Source: Halisarca cf. caerulea
Lineage: Eukaryota > Porifera > Demospongiae > Chondrillida > Halisarcidae
Reading direction: 5' to 3'
Length of the DNA stretch: 64,000 nucleotides
Assembly: GCA_963170055.1 (NCBI GenBank)
Contig: CAUJGJ010000125.1
Location: 2,029,501-2,093,500 of the forward strand
Part shown: piece by piece, positions 1-11,579 of the stretch
How positions within the stretch are numbered: position 1 is the stretch's first letter
How the letters are laid out: each line of letters begins with the position of its first letter
Made by a program: the position numbers and the translations under genes
Notes under the pieces: model-generated
What the model was told of the DNA's origin: nothing
Seen by the model: the letters and a program-made list of their open reading frames with translations, nothing else
Database searches by the model: none

Positions 1-784
1 TTAAGAAGGGCTCACTGTAATTATCAAGATTATCACTATGCTGAAGTTTATGATGTCTTTAACGCTCAATTGCCTTAAAGTTTATTTTGTTAATCAGTTT
101 AGCCAGGAATAAGGCTAGAAGAACTTACTTGGTACAACCTTAAATGATCAACTTTCATTTGGACAACTGTAGCTCTCTAAAAGTAAAACTGAAATGGCTC
201 GTGATTACATCTTCGGGCACATGTTGTCTGTTAGACAAAAACATGGAAAATGTGCAATGATGCCATTCTGATGTTAGTGGAGAGAGCCCCACACTCCCCC
301 TAAGGCACCCTTGTCCAGCCAGCTGTATACTGTAGGACCCATGTTTATATGAAAGCGTCCCCAGCACTTTTATGGCTCACAGCTGGCTGGAGTAAAGGCA
401 CTCCTGCCAGATCTAGTTGAATGTACTTCCTACAGTGTCATGGTTCTTCCCAGTCTCACTAGTCCCCTCTGCCTGCTGTGTGTACTCTGTAGTGTACAAT
501 ACACCTGTTTATACCTTTTGGTGTCAGGTGAAGATTTACAGTTGATATGTGACAATATGTACGTAGTTGGATAGTTTACTAACAATGATCACCTTCTCTT
601 GCTTCATCACTAATGATAACAATAAATGGGGTCAAATGATGTTTAGACGTACGTATGTGATGTAGTTGCTGAGTTTGTACATGCAACTTGTACTGTGTAG
701 ATCCGTTTGTACTGTGTGTACGTACGTATGTATATAAAATGTATTAATTTTACAGTTTTGAATATAGTTTGTACAATTTTTTAG
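1..784. other. No gene seen; probably a DMAP1 intron
   Basis: No exon with a convincing frame was found. The first recognised DMAP1 exon (785) opens in phase 0 after an acceptor, so an upstream coding exon must exist. I could not identify one here, so it is either short or lies before the window. The stretch is AT-rich with several tacgtacgta-type palindromes. Confidence 0.5.
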
Positions 785-1103
785 TTTCCAGATAGCAACC
801 CTGGTGTTTTCAAGTCCTTTGACAAATCAAGTGGTGTCACTCTCAGAGGGAATAAGGTGGGAGACTGACATGTACATCCACGTAGTTGACCCCACAAGTG
901 AAATGTGTCCTCCTCTATGAATGTACGTGCTCTGTAATGTGCAGATGAAAATGCCAGTGACTATTGGACAGAAGAAAGCAAAGCTGATCGAGCAGCTACT
1001 TGAAGAGATGGGAGTAGGTGTGTGTTTGTGTTGGTCAGCGATGCATGTGTATTTGAAGATCTATTGAACACCTCTACCCAATGTACTACATGCACTCACA
1101 CAC

Positions 1104-1156
<53 letters not shown>

Positions 1157-3997
1157 ACACACACATGTAGTACTCATATTTACGTACATATGCACAGATT
1201 TACACCCTATGCCAACAGAAGAGATCTGTGTACAATTCAATGAGCTAAGGTATGCAATATCTGTCACGTACATACATACAGTACCTACCATTACAGTTGT
1301 CTGCTGAACACCATTCAGAAATGACATCCTTCTCCTACTGGACCTCAAAGCTGGTTGTGATGCCTGTGATTTTGAATTCCAATCTCTCAAGTAAGCACCA
1401 TGTAAATGCAGTGCCTCCAACCTGTTGGATTTCCCATCAGTATGGATCATACAATATCCATATTTTCAAGGTTCATCCATCCGTAGAATTTCACATCACA
1501 ATACATATAAGTTGGAATTTTGCTAACAATGTTGCTCAAATAAAGGTACAAAGGAAGAACAAACAGAAATGGCCATTGTTAGGCTTTGTGTAACTGAAAA
1601 GTAGCTTAAACAAAGGTGGTAGTAGACTCAAGTGTCTCTCTTAAAGCCGGGCGAAAACGTTGCCACAGCATCCAACTTCATTTGCATGTACTTTTGTACG
1701 GATGGAATCGTTTTTCAAAGCGGACGTTTTGTATTTCTTTTGAACACAGACTTTTCACTGCAGTCACTAAGAGGTTAGACAGGCTCAGAAACTGAATTGA
1801 TACCAATTTAGATCTCAGATAGTGACAGATCTACACTATTGAAAGTTGTTTCACTCTAAGAGGTAGCCTTTTTCTGTTTCCCAGAGATGGTTATCGATTT
1901 CCATAATTATCCAATCTGCATCCGTAGTCCGTATTCCCAAGCCCATTTGCGGGAAGATATGGATAAATCCGGAGGGTTGGAGGCACTGTAAATCTGGAGG
2001 GTTGGAGGCACTGTACATCTGGAGGGTTGGAGGCACTGTACATCTGGAGGGTTGGAGGCACTGTAAATCCGGAGGGTTGGAGGCACTGTAAATCCAGAGG
2101 GTTGGAGGCACTTAATCCGGAGGGTTGCAGGCACTGTAAATCCGGAGGGTTGGAGGCACTTAATCCGGAGGGTTGGAGGCACTTAATCCGGAGGGTTGGA
2201 GGCACTGTAAATGGACGATATGCATGCTCAGAATTGCTTGCCGTGCTTTTCACTCAGTATTATGTGATTTGTAGGTTGGTGACAATGCATGTCAGAGTGC
2301 ATGTTTGTGTGGTAGGGGCAGCAATGTTTATGTTTATGCGTATCCATCGGTATTCTTGCGTGTTTGATTTGCCAATTGGTGGCAATGCATATTTCAGTGT
2401 AGAGTTGCTGAAGTGTTGTTTCTGCTTGTCATTTACAGGCACAGACACGAGGCATTGCCTCCTGAAAAGCAAGGTTGTGTTACATTGCCAGGTACAATAT
2501 TATGTTTATGTTGTGGCTACAGTCTTGTGTGTTGCTTAGTCAAATGGTGTAACCTATCTAAAAACCATTTGAAAATGGAATAGGGATGTAGCGGTAATTG
2601 CCAATTTTACCAAAAACCTTGAAACAAGGTGGGGATGTCTGCACAGGGCTAGGTGGGCATAGGGCTAGGCATACTGTACAGTGTACATGAGGCTAGACGG
2701 GCATAGGGCTAGGCATAGTTTGGTTGGACAGGGTACATCATAATTACTGCACACTCCCCTTGTGTTCCCATGTGTATTGTGTCCCCCCCACCCCAAACCT
2801 CTTTACTGCTTTTCTAAGTGAAGCTCTGCCAGTGGTTCATGAGCATAGTCTGTATGCATCCAAACACCCTCCTTCAGAAGGTGACGTATGGTTTTGTCCT
2901 GATCCTTATTCGTAGCATTTACTAGGTACATTCTGTACAATTTTGTGCATACATGTAGATCTTGCAAATTGTTACATTGAGACTATAATATGTACATGTA
3001 TGTTTTGTGTTATGTACATACGTGTATGCAGTAAATAACTGCATCCTACCATTTCTGTGTATAATATGTTGATGCATCAAGTGTTCTAAGTCAAGCATCC
3101 ATAGCCCATTGGTTTCTCATGCTTTGCAGACTCACATACATACCTCTCCGAAAAGCAGACTTCAGTATCTTTTCACATGTGTATTTCTATGCAAGAAGTT
3201 TGCCTCAAACTGTTTAACATTTTATGAAGTTGTCTTGAGAATATTTGGATGGTTGGCTTGTTTCTGTTTGCCATGTACAGTTGCAATTGGTTTTCCGACA
3301 CTTGTGTATCAATGAACCTTGTTTATCTGACACTCTGCCGTGAATCCCCATCACCAGATTGTGTCCTGATTTATCCAAACCTGTCCTATCTGATGCATTT
3401 CATGAGACCTTGAGGCTAGTGTGGGGGGATAAACCAGGTCTACTGAATTTATTGTACAATCAAATAGTAATGATAAATTGCAAGTAGCCAGTTATATTTT
3501 ATTTTTGTTCTTTCTCTGTCCATGCAGAAATTACGGCTTCTCCTAAAGTAAGTGAACGGAAAGTGATGTCTGAAATGGTTCTATCATCATGCTGTGTAGC
3601 CATTATCCCATTATGTGTGTGTGTTTATGTCTTGCTTTAGCAGCAGGTATCAGCCACTTTGCCACTAATGGAAGCCGCATCCTTATCTGCAGTACGTTTG
3701 TGTGCTCCGTGGTAAATGCATGTATCCATTTGCTAATGTGATGATGTGCATGTCTCCACAGTGTTTGCAATACGTATGATGTGTACTTGTGTAGATTTGT
3801 GTACAGTACTACTGTATATGTTAATGTATAAGATGTGTTTTCAGTCACTCTCATCAACTGTACACTGCACTATGCAATTACGGAACTACGTAAGCTAGAT
3901 TTTACAATAGTTTGTCTATTTTGATTGTTCATTTTATGAACAGAGAAAAAGAAGAACAGCTGGTTTAGAAAGCCCTTTCAAGAAGAAGAAATCTTGA
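785..3997 (+). CDS. DMAP1: DNA methyltransferase 1-associated protein 1 (DMAP1) homologue, C-terminal part
   Basis: Eight exons join in one frame: 785-856, 945-1017, 1198-1249, 1319-1390, 2439-2473, 3528-3547, 3641-3691 and 3944-3997 (429 nt, 142 codons plus stop), all with GT/AG borders. The product reads FDKSSGVTLRGNK, then MKMPVTIGQKKAKLIEQLL, PTEEICVQFNELRNDILLLL, CDACDFEFQSLKHRHEAL and a basic end RKRRTAGLESPFKKKKS. It follows the C-terminal half of vertebrate DMAP1 block by block, including the GQKK..K.LEQ.L helix, the FNELR.D..LL..LK..C..CE motif and the Lys-rich tail. DMAP1 is a nuclear subunit of the NuA4/TIP60 and SRCAP chromatin complexes and binds DNMT1; that role is family knowledge. 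The N-terminal SANT-containing half lies upstream of the window. Introns hold a (CA)n tract and a minisatellite. The exon after 3547 is the least certain. Confidence 0.88.
1098..1165. repeat. (CA)n microsatellite in a DMAP1 intron
   Basis: Nearly pure CA dinucleotides with one interruption. The tract ends about 33 bases before the acceptor of the exon at 1198, so length changes could affect the branch-point region. Apparent His/Thr- or Cys/Val-rich ORFs across it are repeat artefacts. Confidence 0.95.
1965..2212. repeat. Minisatellite, 23-25 bp unit, about ten copies, in a DMAP1 intron
   Basis: The unit ggagggttggaggcactgta followed by aatcc alternates with a shorter form lacking two bases (ggcacttaatcc). 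About ten consecutive copies occur in the intron between the exons ending at 1390 and starting at 2439. The long ORFs on both strands (repeated PPTLR/ASNPPD peptides) are consequences of the repeat. Confidence 0.92.
2565..2735 (-). repeat. Dispersed repeat S, copy 1 (minus orientation)
   Basis: The reverse complement carries the tctagccctatgcc / cctagccctg motifs and the ending ccatttt..aaatggttttta shared with the copies at 5350-5620 and 15965-18040. It lies in a DMAP1 intron. No coding capacity was seen. Confidence 0.7.
3288..3445. repeat. Dispersed short repeat related to 7420-7500
   Basis: The segment with ttccgacact, tttatctgacactct and gaatccccatcacca resembles the reverse complement of 7420-7500 (ttccgacact, tttatctgaccctct, gattcccattacca). 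It is probably an old MITE in a DMAP1 intron; exact borders are not visible. Confidence 0.45.
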
Positions 3998-5349
3998 ATC
4001 TGCCAATGCTGGCAAAGCTACATGTTATGTGTTGAAATGCTGAATTTCTTGTCTACAACTTGTTTTGGTTATTTTAGATGTAACATTTTCTGTATGTGTG
4101 GAAGTTGTGTCTGGTGTGCTGTCAACTGATCATGGGAAACATAAACAGACCTCAGCAATACATTAACGTGCATGCAATATGTACATAATATATACATATA
4201 GTATGTACAACACTATACATACATACCAATATTCTTAGGATTGAAGAAGGTGTATATCTCCAGTAGACTTATGAGGTGAACGTCATCTATAGTATAATAT
4301 ATCATTATCATTATAGGTATACTGTCTAGGTACATAATAATTATAGAGACATTCCAGAGGGTTACAGTAGCTGCAGTCTGATTACAGCAGTATACATAGA
4401 GTGGGAGCTTCAAGAAGTGGATGTGGTGGCCGGAATTCGATTTAGCTGCATTGGTCATCATCCAACTGTTTTATGGACAAATTGATATAACTAACATTGC
4501 CATGCATTAATTGTATTGATTTATATAGCAGACATGCATGCAGGATCAATGGATACATACTGCATGCATATATGCTTGAGGGATACCATCTGAAAATGTG
4601 CACTTTCAATTTTTTCTGAACAAATTTTATTTTTGTGCAACTTAGTAAAACATCATAAACTATAATCAGTATACTAGCTATAGCAAATTACTATATAAGT
4701 GTGTTACCCAATTTAAATTCTGCTCTAGCAAATTATCTTATAACAATAAAAATCAAAGCACTATGATAAATTTGCAGGAGTATATATCATTGATCTTCAT
4801 GCAACTTGGTAGCCAATAAATTAGTCTTCAAGTAAGATATACATTATAATTGCATGGCATTCTAAGAGTGAAAATTGGGAGTCAAGTACACATGCAACCA
4901 TTGTTCTCTTAAAGTAAATAATTCTAAAGTTTTCTTTGCAATCACTTTCTTGTCTGGTATCAAAAAGTGCAGGATTCCGTTGCTTGTTCTTGTAGCACCA
5001 ATAACAAATAATCTTGATTTCCCCACATATTAGTTTGAAGAACACACTTATAAGCATGCAGAATAATTGGAGTCAGTATCAGAGACATATAGATGACACA
5101 AGTCTCTATGTTGGTCAAAGTTATGTGAAATGCTTGACGATTTGATTCACTCATTTCTGGTAAAAAAGATGGCAAGTAAGTAGGGACACCTGAGCCACAA
5201 ATGTGGATTAAAATCATGCACTATCAGCAGATCTAGAAAGAGTGAAAACTTGATCATACTACAGTGTTTGCTTGTTAGTTGACATTCTTCTTGATGTATT
5301 ATGCAAATTCCTACATCCCGCAGCATATACGTATAATGTGCTGCACATG
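3998..5349. other. Intergenic, no gene seen
   Basis: AT-rich DNA downstream of the DMAP1 stop. Short ORFs on the minus strand lack recognisable domains and splice context. A small inverted repeat near 5307-5365 (cctacatccc / gggatgtagg) marks the left edge of the following repeat. Confidence 0.5.
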
Positions 5350-5620
5350 GGGGATGTAGGAATTTGTACAGTGTACACTCAGTCCAATTAAATTCTGTCT
5401 AGCCCTATACCTGTCTAGCCTCATGTATGTGTAGCCCTATGCTCATCTAGCTCTATGCCTGTCTTGCCCTTTGCCCACCTAGCCCTGTACCAGTTTTGCA
5501 ACTCACCCTTGTTCCAAGTGTTTTTGGAGAATCCCTTTTTGATAAGGCCTTTTTGCACGGTCCTGTGTCAATCCTACAACCTTCACCATTTTTAAATGGT
5601 TTTAATACTCTCTTTACTAT
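5350..5620 (+). repeat. Dispersed repeat S, copy 2 (uninterrupted)
   Basis: Contains acagtgtacactcagtccaa, several tctagccctatgcc-type motifs, then ttgttccaagtgtttttgga and ccatttttaaatggtttt. The same order occurs at 15965-16111 and 17913-18040, where 1.8 kb is inserted between cctgtacc and gttttgcaac. This copy therefore serves as the empty-site reference for that insertion. Confidence 0.8.
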
Positions 5621-5834
5621 GTATGGTTAACACAGGAACATTATACTGATCGATGAAAGGTAATAGCTCTAGCATGCAATACTGCACTCATGAAGAATGC
5701 TATATACAATACTCCTTTGACCGCTACCCTGCATGTGGTACACAAATGGTGTTGTCCTCAAAAGTAATAATATGATCAATGTCAGGTTGGAAGATGAACC
5801 AAATTGACTTTATTCCCAGAAAAAGAGAACTATT

Positions 5835-5997
5835 AGGCCCAACATAGGGGTGTCACAATCGCCCACAATGCAGGCTGTGGTATTACTAGTTACAAGTGTG
5901 TGTATGTGTGTGTGTTGTGTGTGTGTATGTGTGTTTGTGTTGTGTGTGTGTGTGTGTGTGCGTGTTTGTGTGTGTTGTGTGTGTATGTGTGTTTGTG

Positions 5998-6057
<60 letters not shown>

Positions 6058-6060
6058 ATA
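5835..6060. repeat. Repeat fragment followed by a long (TG)n microsatellite
   Basis: The fragment gcccacaatgcaggctgtgg also occurs, slightly diverged, near 27882, where it is likewise associated with a (GT)n tract. The TG array (about 5897-6055) is interrupted by tatg and tttg units. ORFs across it on both strands are artefacts. Confidence 0.9.
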
Positions 6061-6599
6061 CACGTGCAGCAAGTGTTTTCTAACACACATAGCAATACCT
6101 GATATCGTCAGCTTTTTCAGATCCAAGAGAGAACCTCACATGAAAGGCAAATGATCACATGTTCATGAAGTCATGGAGCCTCCACTGCGTATGCAGCAGC
6201 ATACTGTGTATATATATATATAGGCTCACACATGTGTAGGTGTCTTATATAATAATACATCATGTATATTATGTTCATAAACAGTGCTAACATGAAGCCA
6301 GTGAGTGTGCATGGGTTACACATTGAATTGCTGAGAATTCCTTTGAGGTCAACTATTATATATGTCAATATGTCTGGAATGTTCAAGACGCAGTGATTTG
6401 GTCACTTGTATTACTCTAAAGGGCAGGTAGAAATTCCTCAGTTTTTGTGTATTGTCATGGTGCTCCAGACTGTTATGTACAATATTATACAAAAAGAAAC
6501 TATAATGAAATGAATGCTGACACAATGCAAAAATACCAATCATGCACAGTTTGTGAACCCAAGATCCCCCATACGAAGGTGTCCCCCCATGCAGGTGCA

Positions 6600-8704
6600 T
6601 CAGCAATAGGGGCTGTAGGAATCTGAGGAAGAGCAGTCACCAAGAGCAGTAGACACTCCAACAAGTGATCCAGACACTCCAGCTACAATGGCCACAAAGA
6701 TGCAGAAAGCAGCTGTAACAGTAAACAGAGCAAGGCTGATGTAAGCTAAGTTAGCAGCCCTCTTCTTCTGAGGATTGGATGCAGCCTACAGACAGTGAAG
6801 GATGATCAAGGTAGATCAATAAATGACACAAAGATAAATAAAGGTCTGTAATTGCCTGAGAATATGATATTGGACGTACCATGATAGCCAGTATAAGTGC
6901 AGGGATGAGGCAAATCAAAGACAGACCAACTAATCCACAGCAAACTAGACCAAATATGGAAAGACCAAGAGCAAGGAAAGCTGCCGTACGATGGCTCTTC
7001 TTAGGATCTGCAGCAACAGAGGTTGTAGATGTTGGCTGAGTTGTAACAACATCAGTATCCACTGTAGTCCCCTCCTTCTCAGTATTTTCCTGAATAGTCT
7101 GATTCTGTGACATCAAAGAGTGTACTGTAACCTACTTGACAATGCACAAGTAGAATGTGCAACTATTAGTACTAACCTGCACTTGAGGAGCACCTATAGA
7201 GAGGGAAAAGAGAAGGAAAGCATGCAACAATCACTACAAAAATTAATCATAATACATATTATACTCCTTTAAATACAGATCATTTAGGTGCATGGGCCCT
7301 ATTGTAAAATGCTCTGACAAGTTCGGTGGTACCTAGTTTGTATGACTAATACATTTGCTCCTTGTAAAATGCCTCTGATTCAGATACCAAATTTACGATA
7401 AACCCAGTAATTTTTTTCACACCTTGGTAATGGGAATCCATATTAGAGGGTCAGATAAATAAAATTTCTGATAATATAGTGTCGGAAAAACAGGTGTGAC
7501 TGTCTATGTGTGCACAAACAGTGGACAGTTTGATAGAGTCGATCATTGTGAGAATCATTGGAGCATGATCAGCTATCATGCCAATCTTACGTATATTATA
7601 TGTATTTGGCATGGTAATATTCAGCTTAAGTCCTGGAGGTACATATAATTCATATAATATTATTCAAATATGCAAATCAGGCTCTTGGCACTGGTAATAT
7701 GTAGCTATTATCCAATCTTTGGATCAGACTAAGTAGTATAATTATTATAATAGGCAAAGTCCGAAAAAAGTCGCACAATTCTTCAGGTTACATTATAGGA
7801 TGGATGATTTGTTCCAAAAGAGTGTATTGGGAATCTTTTAAACTTAATAGTCCATTTAATGTACATTAAACTTGTTGATTCAAACCCTATGTCACTGTCT
7901 TTTCTTTTCACGTCCAGCTGCTCAAATTGCAACAGCTAAACTATAAAAAATGTAATTTTTTATCAATGATGATATGTACTAAATTCGGTGACATATGTAA
8001 TTCAAAGGTCACAACAGGTGGTGTAAGAGGGACAAATAGCACATTGTAACAGGGGTATGCTAAAATCAGCGTATAGTTTCACCATTGCAAGGGCACTATA
8101 TATATACAGAATATGTTCCTCACCACAAGATGCTAAACTGCTGAATAGTGGGCATGCATGCTTGGATGTTTGTGTGGAGGCTTACCCATGAAGGACTGTG
8201 GGGTATTATGTCCATTTTGTGATACTGTAGTTTGCTGGGAGACAGCACCCTGTTCGGTGGTGTAACCCTGTTGCTGAGGATTATAGGTCTGTTGAGGGGT
8301 GTGGCCTTGTTGAGGGGTGTGGCCTTGTGGAGCCTGTTGAGGGATGTACATTTGTTGGCCCTGTTGAGGGATGTACACTTGTTGGCCCTGTTGAGGGATG
8401 TACACTTGTTGGCCCTGTTGAGGGATGTACACTTGTTGTGTAGTGTAACCTTGCTGAACATTGTAGGCCTGTTGAGGAGGATAACCCTGCTGAGGTAGGA
8501 GAACCTGCCCGTTTGAATATGCCAGCTGGAGAGCATGTTGTTGAGGAGCTCGAGTTGGATTACTCTGGTTGCTACTTTGTGAATTGACAGCCAAGGACGT
8601 TGGTTGATTGGCTAGAAGGGAAAAACTGTCCTTATTAACCACAACACAAATTAAGTGCATCAGGAATACTTCTTAGCCTATGATTTTCACTTACTCTGTG
8701 ACAT
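6600..8704 (-). CDS. Gene A: two-transmembrane, Gln/Pro-repeat protein (putative CD225/dispanin-like)
   Basis: Five exons on the minus strand, 5' to 3': 8695-8704 (ATGTCACAGA, MSQ), 8186-8611, 7177-7193 (17 nt), 6880-7104 and 6600-6785; 864 nt, 287 residues, all GT/AG, frame closing exactly. Residues about 4-145 are Gln/Pro/Tyr-rich with four near-perfect copies of a nine-residue unit (YIPQQGQQV). The fourth exon ends in a hydrophobic helix starting ALGLSIFGLVCCGLVGL and ending IPALILAIM. The last exon begins AASNPQKKRAANLAYISLA and contains a second helix. Pro-rich N-terminus, a CC before helix one, a short polar loop and a second helix resemble CD225/dispanin (IFITM-like) proteins, but sequence identity is weak. 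It could be an unnamed lineage-specific family. It is the longest of five paralogues here; its exon 4 is 225 nt instead of 183. Confidence 0.82.
7420..7500 (-). repeat. Dispersed short repeat related to 3288-3445
   Basis: Opposite-orientation relative of the DMAP1-intron repeat, inside intron 2 of gene A (between 7194 and 8185). The rest of this roughly 1-kb intron shows no exon-like signal. Confidence 0.4.
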
Positions 8705-9130
8705 TATTGTACCAAAAGCACTAGTGGATAATCCTTGATCAGTTACTATCCAGTTGTTATCACGCTGTAGTGTCACACTGAGCATAGATGGCTGGAGGAA
8801 TCAACTCCTTTTAAGCATGCCAGATTGCACGCGTAGGAAGGGAAAGACATTGAGGAATGTATATCGAGGTCATTGAGCTACATTAAACCTATGATTAAAC
8901 CCTCTAGCGAGTTGAAAACTTCCGGGTAGCTGTGGATGGGAATCAGGAATCAACTCCCATCTGAGGTCGTCATCGTCCATATAATGACGCTGCTCGTACT
9001 AAAGTCTAGAAGAATCGAACACAATTGAACTAAATGTATATTCGTCCACCTAAAAACGGTAAAACTTCGAAAAGAATTTTACGACGACATGCAGCAGCCA
9101 TTTTGACAAGTCAGAGTGCAAAGTTTAATC

Positions 9131-9171
9131 ATAGACACTCTAAACTACGTAGTATAGAGTGTCTATGGTTT
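9131..9171. repeat. Near-perfect palindrome of the catagacactcta family
   Basis: Arms catagacactctaaactacg and its near-complement meet at ctacgtag. Related shorter versions occur at 18952-18988 and 50772-50792. It probably represents a tiny hairpin element. Confidence 0.7.
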
Positions 9172-9212
9172 AATGGCCCGGGGATGCCCTCATAGAGGCA
9201 ATCGATAATTAG

Positions 9213-9359
9213 ATGGCTAGCATTCTTCTAAACTTCCGGCAGGGTGCAGTGCGTCGCATAGTTTATTTTGTTCATACTTCTGTGGGCATCATGGTACAGA
9301 AACCCACCATAGTCCTTGATGAAGGAGCCAAACTAGCATTGACAACAAGTCTCTTATAA
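9213..9359 (+). CDS. Candidate 48-residue ORF, function unknown
   Basis: An ATG at 9213 opens 48 codons to TAA at 9357. The peptide begins MASILLNFRQGAVRRIVYF. It is divergent from gene A across a 0.5-kb shared upstream region. Its N-terminus is amphipathic and basic, as in mitochondrial targeting sequences, but no family is recognised. It lies within the possible TIR element and may be chance. An exon of a longer gene is possible, since cag|gtaaaa follows nine bases after the stop. Confidence 0.2.
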   Translation: MASILLNFRQGAVRRIVYFVHTSVGIMVQKPTIVLDEGAKLALTTSLL

Positions 9360-9370
9360 AAGCAGGTAAA

Positions 9371-9492
9371 AGTTATAGTTATATCCCGGTACGAGCATGA
9401 TATCCAGGTTATTGCCCGAGACCAAGGCAAAGCCAAGGTCAAGGGTGATGACCTGCATGGATATCATGCAAGTGAACCAGGATATAACTGAC
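9371..9492. repeat. Foldback (inverted-repeat) element
   Basis: The left arm gttatatcccggtacgagca with catgatatcc is matched by the reverse complement of the right arm (gttatatcctggttcacttg, catgatatcc), with further matching blocks (gaccaaggc / gaccttggc) toward the centre. Arms are about 50-60 bp with mismatches. It is MITE-like with no ORF. Confidence 0.65.
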
Positions 9493-9899
9493 TTCTATGA
9501 TGACCATAGTAAGTGTGATGCCATGATGATCATTTTTTATTATTATTACAATTATTGTATCAATATTTAATATAGTTAAAAGTAGATTCCTAATTGAATT
9601 CATGCATGTCTACAGATATATACTCAGAACTTTCAGCACAAATTGAGGGTTTAATTTAACCCAATTGACCTCGACGCACATTCCTCAATCCCTTACTTCC
9701 TGCAATCTGATACCATGTTAAAGGAGTGCCCAGACTATGCTCAGACCATTGAGGTCTATACAGATGGTCTGTCAAAAGGAGGCAAATGGTGGCCTATACA
9801 GACTACATATATGCAAGACTTGCTGTCCAGTTATATAGCTATACTGTATATACCATCACTCTGCTCTATGAAGAGCACTATAGAAATGAATGTCTGAAA

Positions 9900-10580
9900 A
9901 ACCTGTGATGCATGCAGTACTGAATGTATTATTTACATACAATAATATATAATATATATTGTAATATGTAATAATATGGAAGATATTGACATTGTAAAGT
10001 TTCTGTAACAATTTCTAGTGATTATGCATCAGTCAATTAATGCAATAAGTGGTACTTGACCCTTGATAGTACATATTTGTGTGTCACTGTGCATTACTTC
10101 AACCTGCAGCTGATGATTCATGGCTGGCAGGTCTCAGAGTATATAGTTGTAATGGTAATTAGCATTTTTGCTATTTGAATCATATCACACAATTACCATG
10201 TAACTACAGTGAAGTGTATTTTTATACCTTCGGAAATATTTTTCCTCCTAAGAATGTAGATTTTACAATTAGTTGCTTAGAGGCTATATCTCATGTGCTA
10301 CAATAAACACAGTGACCTGTTGAAGTGGCAATATGACATCATTCACATTCTCCATGCAAGCACTACTAAAATGAAATCTCGGTAAGGTATAGTAAATTTT
10401 GCAAGCACCCAGAAATAACTCTATGATTAGTAATTGTAGTGGTAATTGTATAGAAATGTAGTTGCAATGGTAATTGGGTGGTTTAGTGAAGATTTGTAGT
10501 TGTAGTGGTAATTGGACTGTTATAATATTGGATAACTGCAATATAGTTGATTACAGTACCCCTGTAATGGCCACAATACT
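9900..10580. other. Intergenic, no gene seen
   Basis: AT-rich DNA with several copies of a gtagttgtaatggtaatt-like motif between 10143 and 10520, suggesting a degenerate short repeat. No supported ORF. Confidence 0.45.
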
Positions 10581-10582
10581 GA

Positions 10583-11052
10583 TGTACAGTGGAACTTGTA
10601 TAATGCAGACACCTTAGGGACCACCAAAAGTGTCCTGATTTTCCAGGGTTGTCCCAATATGTCATTAAAGCAGAGTGAAGGTATCAAAGGGAAACATACA
10701 TTTGAGACTAGGAACATACCCTACAAATGGTATACATAACAGACAAAATGGGGGAATTAAACCCATTATTGACTGACTGAAACTCTTGAAAAGGTGAGAA
10801 TAAACACTTGAGACTCCTCTCAGCTACTATAATAGTCTAACCAGTGTCCATGTTACACAGGTAATTTTACCTAGGAATTACTCATTGGGACCAAAATGCA
10901 TGTCTGTCCTGATTCCAGAATACAGAGGTGTCCATATTTTGCTGGCATCAAATCCCAAGTCAATGGAGGAGAATTGGGACCACAATCTAATGTCCAGTTT
11001 ATACAGGTATCCAGATTTTCAAGTGTCCTGAATAACAGGTCCTACTGTATAA
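10583..11052. mobile_element. MITE, Tc1/mariner-like ends (TA/CAGT), copy 1
   Basis: The left end TAcagtggaacttgtataat with gcagacacc faces a right end whose reverse complement reads tacagtaggacctgttattc and aggacac. Both ends are flanked by TA. It is about 470 bp with no ORF of note. Similar ends recur at 14127, 22703, 47709 and 49546. Confidence 0.75.
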
Positions 11053-11156
11053 ATACGTGTATATGTGTGTGTGTGCATGTGCGCACATGTGTATGTGTGT
11101 GTGTGTGTGTGTGTGGGTGTGGGTGTGTGTGTGTGTGTGGGTGTGCGTGTGTGACT
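11053..11156. repeat. (TG)n microsatellite
   Basis: Interrupted TG/GGTG dinucleotide tract directly abutting the MITE end. Coding-looking frames are artefacts. Confidence 0.92.
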
Positions 11157-11579
11157 ATGCAATAACATTGATCCAGGGATTTCCTCTGTGTAAATCCGGT
11201 CTTTGCAATATTATTGCTCCCAATACCACATAGGGACAAACCCACTTTTAATTGCTTGTTATGTCATTACATCTTACACCAGCTGCAGAAGTTCTTATCG
11301 ATATACAGGACATACCATGGTATGTGATGCATATGCAACTTGTGCAGTATAATAATTGTTGAACTCTAGTTGCGTATAGATTACATAGATCGTGGTAATT
11401 AGTCTATTTCTTGTGGCTTTCAAACTGCATGTGTTGTGTCTATTTTTATACCATGGAGCATCCATACCCTCTACATGTCACACAAATTATCTTTTTATAG
11501 TTGCATGTAGATTGCTTGACAAGCCTGCATACAGCATCCACTGCATGGGCTTTAAATATATTAAATATAAATAGATAAT

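Larger units (their letters stand above)
8817..9713. mobile_element. Possible TIR element just upstream of gene A
   Basis: The left arm (8823-8905) starts cagattgcacgcgtagg and continues attgaggaatgt, tcgaggtca, attaaacc. The reverse complement of 9640-9712 carries the same blocks in the same order (cagattgcagg, attgaggaatgtg, tcgaggtcaat, attaaaccctc). Arms of about 70 bp enclose roughly 750 bp. No transposase is visible. No clean target duplication was found, so a simple inverted duplication is an alternative. The left arm begins about 115 bp upstream of the gene A start codon and may carry part of its promoter. Confidence 0.5.

Noticed and set aside
1851..2539. Repeated PPTLR / WRHCKS peptides on both strands
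   Set aside because: Translations of the DMAP1 intron minisatellite.
5850..6154. Cys/Val-rich and His/Thr-rich ORFs over TG/CA tracts (also at 1022, 11042, 11446-12040, 17053, 27549)
   Set aside because: Open only because dinucleotide repeats lack stops in several frames; no domain, start context or splice support.
8232..8498. Plus-strand Leu/Arg-rich ORF over gene A exon 2 (and the similar one at 13459-13841 over gene B)
   Set aside because: Antisense shadows of the Gln/Pro repeat exons, which are supported by splice sites and paralogy.
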